In this document: positions 5,988 through 12,054 of the stretch, piece by piece
Position numbering within the stretch: position 1 is the first letter of the stretch
Layout: each line of letters begins with the position of its first letter
Source: an uncultured Clostridium sp.
GTDB taxonomy: Bacteria; Bacillota; Clostridia; Clostridiales; Clostridiaceae
Assembly (NCBI GenBank): GCA_934755305.1
Contig: CAKVLD010000051.1
Location: forward strand, 1-20,941
Reading direction: 5' to 3'
DNA length: 20,941 nucleotides
Translations under genes and position numbers: made by a program
The notes under the pieces: model-generated
What the model was told of the DNA's origin: nothing
Seen by the model: only the letters and a program-made list of their open reading frames with translations
The model's database searches: none

Positions 5988-7718
5988 TTGAGAAAACTAA
6001 TAGTTGATTATGGAGAATCTACTGAGATAAATATAAATTTAAAAAATTCCTTAAATAGTTTAGAAAAAGAATTAAGAAATACAGAAGAAGCAATAAAAAA
6101 AATAGAATCTCTAGAAGGTGGGTATAGATATTCTAGTGAAATATTAAATGAGTTGTATTCTCAAAAAAGAGAAATAGAAAAAAGTTATGATGAAATAAAT
6201 TATTTTCAAGGGAACTTTACAAACTTTATAGAAAAAGTAAAAACAACAGACGAAGATTTAGCTAAAAACTTTAAAGGTAGAGTTGAATCTTATTGTAAAG
6301 AAAATAAAATAGAAATAACGTCAGATTTTGATGTATTCTTAGATAAGGTACAAGCTGTTTTAGATGTAGCAGGTTTTATACCAGGTGTGGGAGATATCTG
6401 TGATTTTATAAATGCAGGAATATCATTACTTAGAGGACATTGGCTGGAAGCAGGAATATGTTTACTTGCTATGATTCCATTTTGTGATATGATAAAATCA
6501 TTAAAATATAGTGATGAAGCTGCAAAACTTTTAAAGTATGGTGATGAAGCTATAGATGGTGTTAAAACTATAGCAAAAGAGGGAGTAGAAAAAACAGCAA
6601 AACAAAATAGCAAATTCTTAAGGCGTGGTGAAAAAGCTGATAAGATGTTTTCCACTATAGATTTGGGAGATGAATTTGCAGTTACATATAAAAATGGAGC
6701 TACAGACACTATAAGCAAAGCAAGTACAACTGCTGAAGGTAGTAGGTGCCTAGGAAATGGATGCTTTGTAGCAGGAACTTTAGTACATACTGAAGAAGGT
6801 ATTAAGAAAATTGAAGATATTAAAGTAGGAGATAGGGTGCTATCTTTTAATGAGGAAACTAGTAGGACAAGCTATAAAGAAGTAGTAGATACAATAGAGA
6901 GAAGTACTTACGAAATATGTACAATAGAGTATAGTAATGGTAAAATACAAAGTACTACAGGACACTTATTTATGGTACAAGGTAAGTGGTGGACTTCAGC
7001 AGTAGATATTAAAGCCGGAGATAAATTAGTCTTAGGTAATGAAGAAGTTACTGATGTTTTAGATGTTTCTGTTAAGGAAGGATCTTATCCTATTAAGACT
7101 TATAATTTAAGTGTTGATGAGAATCATACTTTCTTTGTTGATAATGATGGAGTATTAACACATAATACTGCTAATATAAAAAGATGTGCGACTACTAAGG
7201 GAGTAAGTAAAGCTGAGCAAGCTATATCAAGAATAGATGAAATAGAAGTAAAGTTTAATTATAAGTCTAAATATGATGAAGCTGAATTCGCAAGACAATT
7301 AGCTGACCAAGAAGCTAGTATGAATAAATTAACAGTTGATGAGTATTTAAAGAATAGGGAAAGGTACATTGCTGAAGGTAGAGCAATTGAAGGAAATGCA
7401 GCACAGCAAGCAGCTAGAAAAGAAGCACAGGCTCAAAAAATAGCTGAGTTACGTAAGAATGGTCTTTCATATAGTGAAGCTAAGAAACAAGCGGAAGAAT
7501 GGTTAAAATCTCAAGCAGCACTTCATAATCCAGACCAAATTGCAGGTGGTAATCCACTAAATATAGGTGGTATGGGAGATAGTAAGATTAATTCATCAAT
7601 AGGTTCTCAATGGAAATATAGAATTGATGCAGTTGATGAACAAATAAAAGCATTAGCTGATAAAATGACTGAAGCAGAAAGAAAATCAAAATATTTAAAT
7701 GTAAAATTAAAGTACTAG
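5988..7718 (+). CDS. Polymorphic toxin: helical N-terminus, pre-toxin segment, Hint domain, Ntox15 nuclease
   Basis: A 576-residue contact-type toxin starting at TTG (AGGGGGA 7 nt upstream). Residues 1-120 are helical and LXG-like in style but shorter than a full LXG domain. Residues about 124-172 form a glycine-rich hydrophobic pre-toxin segment (GFIPGVGDICDFINAGISLL). Residues 259-393 form a Hint (hedgehog/intein-like) domain, beginning with C259 in CFVAGTLV and ending at H392-N393, which can self-cleave to release the C-terminus. Residues about 405-550 match Ntox15 (polymorphic toxin type 15): HNPDQIAGG with the H513-x-x-D516 motif, then GMGD and NSSIGSQW. Ntox15 includes the type VI DNase Tde1 of Agrobacterium, so DNA cleavage in target cells is the likely activity. 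Export by type VII is inferred from the WXG100 neighbours. The downstream gene is a matching immunity protein. Confidence 0.87.
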   Translation: MRKLIVDYGESTEININLKNSLNSLEKELRNTEEAIKKIESLEGGYRYSSEILNELYSQKREIEKSYDEINYFQGNFTNFIEKVKTTDEDLAKNFKGRVESYCKENKIEITSDFDVFLDKVQAVLDVAGFIPGVGDICDFINAGISLLRGHWLEAGICLLAMIPFCDMIKSLKYSDEAAKLLKYGDEAIDGVKTIAKEGVEKTAKQNSKFLRRGEKADKMFSTIDLGDEFAVTYKNGATDTISKASTTAEGSRCLGNGCFVAGTLVHTEEGIKKIEDIKVGDRVLSFNEETSRTSYKEVVDTIERSTYEICTIEYSNGKIQSTTGHLFMVQGKWWTSAVDIKAGDKLVLGNEEVTDVLDVSVKEGSYPIKTYNLSVDENHTFFVDNDGVLTHNTANIKRCATTKGVSKAEQAISRIDEIEVKFNYKSKYDEAEFARQLADQEASMNKLTVDEYLKNRERYIAEGRAIEGNAAQQAARKEAQAQKIAELRKNGLSYSEAKKQAEEWLKSQAALHNPDQIAGGNPLNIGGMGDSKINSSIGSQWKYRIDAVDEQIKALADKMTEAERKSKYLNVKLKY

Positions 7719-7727
7719 GAGGTAACT

Positions 7728-8276
7728 ATGAAATATAAGGTTTTAGCGGACTTTGAAAATTATAAAGAAGTAGAACAAGATGTTATAAGTTTATATAACA
7801 ATAAAATTCCTAAAAAGTTATTAGATATTTGGAAGGAATATGGTTTTGGAAGCTTTATGGATAATTATATTAAAATTATCAATCCAAATGAATATAAGGA
7901 GTTGTTAGATGATTCATATTTTAGAGGAAAGGAATCTATTCCAATAATGCTTACAGGATTTGGAGATATAATAACTTGGGAGAAAAATAGATACTTAGGT
8001 ATTGTTAAATATCGTAAAGGAACATTTGATATTATTGAAGATGGATTTGAATACTTTTTAAATGATATAATGGATGTTGAATATGTAAGAGATTTTCTTG
8101 ATAATTCACAATATAAGGAATCTATAATTAAGAATGGCAAACTTAATTTTGAAGAATGCTTTGGATATGTACCTTTACTAGGGCTAGGAGGCAGTGAAAA
8201 AGTAGAAAATTTAAAAAAGGTAAAAATAAAAGAGCATATAGAATTAATTACACAAATGGTAGGTAAAATTGAATAA
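7728..8276 (+). CDS. Immunity protein for the Ntox15 toxin (GAD-like/DUF1851, Tdi1-type)
   Basis: A 182-residue soluble protein with no signal peptide. Residues 1-105 look like the GAD-like domain (IWKEYGFGSFMDNYIKIINP followed by an FGDIITWE core). Residues about 110-180 look like DUF1851, ending in CFGYVPLLGLGG and KEHIELITQM. This two-domain form is that of Tdi1, the antidote of the Ntox15 DNase Tde1 in type VI systems, so it agrees with the toxin call on its own evidence. AGGAGGT overlaps the toxin stop codon and the ATG lies 9 nt after that stop, suggesting coupled translation that keeps antidote in step with toxin. It presumably stays in the cytoplasm and binds the toxin domain. Assignment is from recognition of the domain pattern, not a search. 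Confidence 0.82.
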   Translation: MKYKVLADFENYKEVEQDVISLYNNKIPKKLLDIWKEYGFGSFMDNYIKIINPNEYKELLDDSYFRGKESIPIMLTGFGDIITWEKNRYLGIVKYRKGTFDIIEDGFEYFLNDIMDVEYVRDFLDNSQYKESIIKNGKLNFEECFGYVPLLGLGGSEKVENLKKVKIKEHIELITQMVGKIE

Positions 8277-8428
8277 TAAAAATTAGTTAATTTGAAAAGA
8301 TTACTTACTACAAAACTATATAAAATTAAATGCATAAAACTTATTGTATAATATATTATTGTAAGTATAATAATTTAATAAATTTATCACACTGCATAAT
8401 TATTATAATGCATTGATTAAAGTTGAGG

Positions 8429-8465
8429 AGGTTAATGTTCCAGTAATGGAGCATTAATCTTTTTT
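8429..8465 (+). terminator. Terminator of the toxin-immunity operon
   Basis: A 13-bp stem with two G-U pairs (8429-8441 with 8448-8460), a 6-nt loop and a run of T lie about 150 nt after the immunity gene. No gene lies between, so it probably ends the toxin operon. Confidence 0.8.
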
Positions 8466-8537
8466 CATACAGTGAAATATTTATAAAAACCAAGACGACT
8501 ATGATTGAAAAAATATGTTAGCAGCATAAAAATAAAT

Positions 8538-8701
8538 GAATATCAAAACAACTGATGAAGCTATATATGCTTTTAGAACTATAGCAAAAGAAGAAGTAAT
8601 GCAGAGATAGTTGAATTTGATATATCTAAGAAATTCTTATGAACTACCTGCACCTTGGATCGAATGGTTAGAGGAGTATGGTACGAATGGTAGGAAAATA
8701 A
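8538..8701 (+). pseudogene. Remnant of a second polymorphic toxin gene
   Basis: A decayed fragment. Bases 8553-8598 match 6542-6587 inside the intact toxin gene (its KYGDEAIDGVKTIAKEGVE region) at 40 of 46 positions without gaps, and encode TDEAIYAFRTIAKEEV. Further on, two short pieces in different frames read NAEIVEFDISKKFL (8598-8639, then stop) and YELPAPWIEWLEEYGTNG (to a stop at 8699-8701). These look like a toxin C-terminal module different from Ntox15, broken by a frameshift and stops. There is no start codon or ribosome site, and no N-terminus. I infer the leftover of a displaced or orphan toxin cassette, as often follows polymorphic toxin operons. Confidence 0.6.
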
Positions 8702-8881
8702 ATTAAAATTAAAACTGGTGAAAAAGTACAAGGATTAACTATTATTGTTGATAGAAAGTTAAAGCAAGTAATGGATATCATAATAGAAAAAGATGAGAAT
8801 TATAATAATTATACTGAGATAGTTAGAGATTCATTATTCAATGGTATAAATAATCTAATTAATTTTTTATTCTCCTTTTAA
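8702..8881 (+). pseudogene. Short open fragment, possibly the end of a ribbon-helix-helix-like or toxin-associated gene
   Basis: After an in-frame stop at 8699-8701, 59 codons stay open to TAA at 8879-8881, reading about TGEKVQGLTIIVDRKLKQVM then IIEKDENYNNYTEIVRDSLF. The beta-strand (LTIIVD) followed by helices is reminiscent of a ribbon-helix-helix repressor, but there is no ATG, GTG or TTG with a ribosome site in front. It is therefore probably a truncated gene in the same decayed stretch as the toxin remnant. I do not recognise a family with confidence. Confidence 0.35.
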
Positions 8882-8922
8882 AAAGGATAAGAATCAATGT
8901 TTTTAGATAAAGAAATGAGATG

Positions 8923-8976
8923 ATACCTCTAAAGTAGACTCGATAAACAACCAAAGTCTACTTTGGAGGTATTTTT
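8923..8976 (+). terminator. Strong hairpin terminator before the flavodoxin promoter
   Basis: An 18-bp stem (8923-8940 with 8955-8972) with a single T-G wobble, a 14-nt loop and five T. It insulates the flavodoxin gene from the decayed region. Its length is also compatible with an inverted-repeat remnant of a small mobile element, but no target duplication is seen. Confidence 0.8.
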
Positions 8977-9019
8977 ATGTATAGATTAAAGTCATAAAAA
9001 AATAAAAAAGTTTCAAAAT

Positions 9020-9079
9020 TTGATTTCAATCACATTATATATTAAAAACAGACCATATAATAAGCTCATAGATGAGAAA
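9020..9079 (+). promoter_or_regulatory. FNR/CRP-class promoter of the flavodoxin gene
   Basis: TTGA-N6-TCAC (9020-9033) stands 36 nt (start to start) before TATAAT (9056-9061), precisely as in the reductase-gapN promoter at 337-378. Both sites continue with CACAT. From the -10 box on, 9056-9079 matches 373-396 at 21 of 24 positions, which includes the expected transcription start. The palindrome is more symmetrical here (TTGATTTCAATCAC). Control by the Crp/Fnr protein encoded at 2845 is inferred. Confidence 0.75.
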
Positions 9080-9125
9080 TAAGTGCTCAAAAAAATAAAT
9101 GCGAACAACAAAAGGAGAAAAAATC

Positions 9126-9548
9126 ATGAAAATAGTATATTATTCATTATCAGGAAATACAGGAAAGATGGCAGAATTAATTGCTGAAGGAATAAAGGGA
9201 GAAGGTAAAGAAGTAGAATTAGTAGAATTTGAATCGGCTTTAGTAGAAGATGTAGTAAAAGAAGAAGTTATTATCTTAGGCTGCCCTTCATCAGGTGTTG
9301 AAGAATTAGAAGAAGGAACAGTAGAACCATTTGTTGATGAATTAGAAGGAAAAGTTAACGGTAAGAAAGTTGCTCTATTTGGATCATACGGATGGGGTGA
9401 TGGAGAATGGATGAGAAACTGGGAAGAAAGAATGACTTCTTATGGTGCTAATCTTATTGGAGAAGGTTTAACTGTAAATGAAATGCCAGAAGGTGCAACT
9501 GAAGAAGAATGTATCGAATTTGGTAAAAAGATAGCAAAAAGTTTATAA
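9126..9548 (+). CDS. Flavodoxin
   Basis: A 140-residue FMN-binding electron carrier that replaces or supplements ferredoxin in the cytoplasm. The phosphate-binding loop is at the N-terminus (YYSLSGNTGKMAE, residues 4-16), and the isoalloxazine-binding loops are visible as GCPSSGVEELEE and FGSYGWGDGEWM; the low pI from many Glu/Asp residues is also typical. I choose the ATG at 9126, because AAAGGAG ends 8 nt before it and the protein then begins with the first strand; an upstream in-frame ATG at 9099 would add nine residues (MRTTKGEKI) and lacks a ribosome site. It is a single-gene unit between its own FNR-like promoter and a bidirectional terminator. The likely donor or acceptor partner is the flavin reductase at 430, given the shared promoter design. 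Confidence 0.93.
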   Translation: MKIVYYSLSGNTGKMAELIAEGIKGEGKEVELVEFESALVEDVVKEEVIILGCPSSGVEELEEGTVEPFVDELEGKVNGKKVALFGSYGWGDGEWMRNWEERMTSYGANLIGEGLTVNEMPEGATEEECIEFGKKIAKSL

Positions 9549-9583
9549 TAAAATTTTCACTCTAAAATTATTGATTCATATTA

Positions 9584-9624
9584 TCTAAAAAACACTTTCA
9601 ATTTTTATGAAAGTGTTTTTTAGA
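9584..9624. terminator. Bidirectional terminator between flavodoxin and plsY
   Basis: A perfect 17-bp stem (9584-9600 with 9608-9624) with A-rich and T-rich arm ends sits between two convergent genes and can serve both. Confidence 0.9.
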
Positions 9625-9625
9625 T

Positions 9626-10222
9626 TTATTTTCTATTAGAAAAGTACTCTATAAAGTTTTTCTTATGTCTTATTACTAATAATAAGAATAAAATAACCGA
9701 TAAACCTATAGTATATGTATTATTAGTAAATATAAAACTTGTAATTATTAAAGATAATCCTAGAGCTAAAGATCTTATAAATACAATCTTAGTTAAAGGC
9801 TTTAATAAAAAGTAAGTTGCTACCCCTATAACAATAGAGAATGGTGAAAGAATAAAAAATGCACCTAAAGTAGTATTAACACCTTTTCCACCATTAAAAC
9901 CTAAAAATGGTGTATAGTCATGTCCTAAAACTGTACATAATGCAGCAACACATAATATTAAACTTTTATAATCATCAGAAAGTGTAGTTGTATTAATTAA
10001 ATAAATAGCAACAAGAGCTGTAGGTATAAGTCCTTTCAAAATATCTAAAACCTGAGTAAGAACAGAAACTTTATTATTTAATATTCTTCTCATATTAGTA
10101 GAGCCTATATTTCCACTTCCTTGAGTTCTAATATCTATGTTATATAGTTTTTTAGCTAAAATGTATCCATTAGGAATAGACCCTATAAGAAAACATGCTA
10201 AACACATAAAAAATACCAACAT
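9626..10222 (-). CDS. plsY: Acyl-phosphate:glycerol-3-phosphate acyltransferase PlsY
   Basis: An integral membrane enzyme that moves the acyl group from acyl-phosphate to sn-glycerol-3-phosphate, making lysophosphatidic acid, the first step of phospholipid synthesis in Gram-positive bacteria. At 198 residues it has normal length. Signature motifs are present: GSIPNGYILAK near the N-terminus, GSGNIGSTNMRR, and GHDYTPFLGFNGGKGVNT, with several hydrophobic segments between and RHKKNFIEYF at the C-terminus. A GGGGGAAA ribosome site lies 6 nt before the ATG. It is divergent from the cardiolipin synthase gene, another phospholipid gene, and the 142-bp gap between them holds candidate promoters for both. 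No oddity was seen in the reading frame. Confidence 0.95.
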   Translation of the reverse strand: MLVFFMCLACFLIGSIPNGYILAKKLYNIDIRTQGSGNIGSTNMRRILNNKVSVLTQVLDILKGLIPTALVAIYLINTTTLSDDYKSLILCVAALCTVLGHDYTPFLGFNGGKGVNTTLGAFFILSPFSIVIGVATYFLLKPLTKIVFIRSLALGLSLIITSFIFTNNTYTIGLSVILFLLLVIRHKKNFIEYFSNRK

Positions 10223-10273
10223 ATGTTTCCCCCTTTCTTTTATGTATCCTATATGATTGTAATTGGGTTATTT

Positions 10274-10329
10274 ATTATAGTCAAATAATTTTTATTGCAA
10301 TTAATAGGATAATGTTACATAATAACATT
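10274..10329. promoter_or_regulatory. Divergent plsY/cls promoter region with a palindrome over the cls -10
   Basis: TTGCAA (10295-10300) is its own reverse complement. On the + strand it lies 17 nt before CATAAT (10318-10323); on the - strand it lies 15 nt before TATAAT (10279-10274), which is short. A perfect 7-bp inverted repeat AATGTTA-N5-TAACATT (10311-10329) covers the + strand -10 box and could be an operator. Which boxes are used is not proven. Confidence 0.45.
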
Positions 10330-10364
10330 AAAATATAATAATATAACTGAAGAGGAGAAATTAA

Positions 10365-11792
10365 ATGGTTCAAATATTACTTATTATAATACAGATAATT
10401 AATATATTAACTGTACTATATATGATTTTTAAAGAAAATCGTTCCCCTAATAGTATTATTGCATGGATCTTCATTTTGCATTTAGCTCCAGCATTAGGGT
10501 TTGTATTATTTTTACTTATAGGTAGAAGAGTAGGAAATTCTAATGTGTTTGGAATAAAAGAGGCAGAATTAAAGGTTATAGATTCTTATATAGAATATGA
10601 AAGAAAAAGTATAAGAGAAAATACAACTTTAGCTAACAATGACATGATAAGATTTATATCAGAGCTTGGTTATTTTCCATATAGAGAGGAGGCTAATATC
10701 AGTTTATATACTCATGGTGAAGACTTTTTTAATGAATTAATAGAGAGCATAAAGTTGGCCAAGGAAAGTATTAATATACAATTTTACATATTTAAAACTG
10801 ATGATATAGGAAAGAAAGTTTTAAAAGAATTAGTTAAAAAAGCGCGTGAAGGTGTAGAAGTAAGACTTCTATATGATTCTGTAGGAAGTAGGTCTTTAAA
10901 TAAAAAAGTATTAGTTGATCTAATTCAAGCAGGAGGAAAGGTTGGAGAATTCTTTCCATCGTGGCTTAAATTTATAAACATAAATATGAATTTTAGAAAT
11001 CATAGAAAAATAGTTGTTATAGATAATAAAGTAGGTTTTGTAGGTGGATTCAACGTAGGAGATGAATATTTAGGAAAAAATAAAAAGTTTGGATACTGGA
11101 GAGATACTCATATAAAGTTAGAGGGTGTAGCAACTAAAGATTTAAACTTAAGATTTTTAGCAGATTGGAGATATGCAACAAAGGAAGATATAAGTCTTGA
11201 TTGGTTATTGAAAGGTAGTTCTAGTATCGAAAAATCTAATAGTGGAGTTCAAATAGTATCAAGTGGTCCAAACTTAGAAAATACATATGAAATTAAATTA
11301 ACTTATTTAAAAATGATTCAAAAAGCCAAAAAATATGTGTACATTCAATCACCATATTTAATATTAGATAAAAGTATACTAGATAGTCTTGAAATAGCTG
11401 CAAAATCAGGAGTTGATGTTAGAATTATGATTCCTGGAAAAGGAGATCATCCATTAGTGTATTGGGCAAATTTATTCTATGCAGGGGATTTGGTGAATTC
11501 AGGTGTTAAAATTTATCATTATGATAAAAATGCATTTTTACATTCTAAAACTGTAGTTATTGATGATGAAATTTGTTCTATAGGTACTGCTAATATGGAT
11601 AATAGAAGTTTTGAACTTAATTTTGAAATAAACGCTGTTATCTATTCTGAGGAGATTTCTATTAAACAAAGAAAGGCCTTTGAAGATGATTTATTAAAAT
11701 CAGTAGAATTAACTGCAGAAGAATATAATAATAGAACTCTTTGGGTAAGAATAAAAGCAGGATTTTCTAGATTATTTTCAGGTGTACTTTAA
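10365..11792 (+). CDS. cls: Cardiolipin synthase (phospholipase D superfamily)
   Basis: A membrane enzyme that condenses two phosphatidylglycerol molecules into cardiolipin and glycerol. The 475 residues begin with two transmembrane segments (about 3-21 and 30-54), then two phospholipase D domains, each with an HKD motif: H213-x-K215-x4-D220 and H393-x-K395-x4-D400. After each comes the usual GGFN or GTANMDNRSF segment. Length and order match bacterial ClsA-type enzymes. AGAGGAG precedes the ATG. It is divergent from plsY, so both genes of membrane lipid synthesis share one control region. A strong terminator follows. A family member acting as transphosphatidylase on other head groups cannot be excluded, but cardiolipin synthase is by far the best call. 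Confidence 0.94.
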   Translation: MVQILLIIIQIINILTVLYMIFKENRSPNSIIAWIFILHLAPALGFVLFLLIGRRVGNSNVFGIKEAELKVIDSYIEYERKSIRENTTLANNDMIRFISELGYFPYREEANISLYTHGEDFFNELIESIKLAKESINIQFYIFKTDDIGKKVLKELVKKAREGVEVRLLYDSVGSRSLNKKVLVDLIQAGGKVGEFFPSWLKFININMNFRNHRKIVVIDNKVGFVGGFNVGDEYLGKNKKFGYWRDTHIKLEGVATKDLNLRFLADWRYATKEDISLDWLLKGSSSIEKSNSGVQIVSSGPNLENTYEIKLTYLKMIQKAKKYVYIQSPYLILDKSILDSLEIAAKSGVDVRIMIPGKGDHPLVYWANLFYAGDLVNSGVKIYHYDKNAFLHSKTVVIDDEICSIGTANMDNRSFELNFEINAVIYSEEISIKQRKAFEDDLLKSVELTAEEYNNRTLWVRIKAGFSRLFSGVL

Positions 11793-11825
11793 AAATAATT
11801 ATAGCACCTCAAAAGAACCAAAAAG

Positions 11826-11880
11826 AAAAATACAGTACTCTTTATAAATTTATTAAATATAAAGGGTACTGTATTTTTGT
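11826..11880. terminator. Terminator after cls
   Basis: An 18-bp stem (11826-11843 with 11861-11878) with one wobble pair and a 17-nt loop; the 3' arm ends in a T-run. Confidence 0.88.
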
Positions 11881-11934
11881 GATTTCATACAAATTTTTTA
11901 TAAATATTTTTACTTGATATAGTATATTACATAA

Positions 11935-11962
11935 TTTAACAGATATATAATACTTTGTTAAA
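11935..11962. promoter_or_regulatory. Candidate -10 box and operator of the sugar ABC operon
   Basis: A TATAAT at 11946-11951 is flanked by a perfect inverted repeat TTTAACA-N14-TGTTAAA, whose centre falls exactly on the centre of the -10 box. A dimeric repressor bound here would block the promoter. No good -35 box at standard spacing and no CcpA-type cre site were found in 11881-12054. Confidence 0.4.
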
Positions 11963-12054
11963 TGATAGATTAAATATAATTCTAATTATGTAATTAATAT
12001 TTTAGCCTCTTCACTTATATATTATAAAGAGATTATTAAGTAGGAGGAAATAAA

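Noticed and set aside
3695..8276. Complete type VII secretion system
   Set aside because: No EssC-type ATPase, EssB, EsaA or YukD-like gene is present; only cargo, partners and immunity genes are seen.
8277..9019. Insertion sequence as cause of the decayed region
   Set aside because: No transposase fragment, terminal repeats or target duplication was found; toxin-derived fragments explain part of it better.
9099..9125. Upstream ATG that would add nine residues to flavodoxin
   Set aside because: AAAGGAG lies downstream of it and fits the ATG at 9126, and flavodoxins start at the first beta-strand (MKIVYYS).
10311..10329. AATGTTA-N5-TAACATT considered as a Rex operator
   Set aside because: The Rex consensus TTGTTAA-N4-TTAACAA has even symmetry and longer arms; this site has a 5-nt centre and different outer bases.
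11881..12054. CcpA cre site or riboswitch before the sugar ABC operon
   Set aside because: No cre-like CG-centred palindrome and no conserved riboswitch core was recognised in this stretch.
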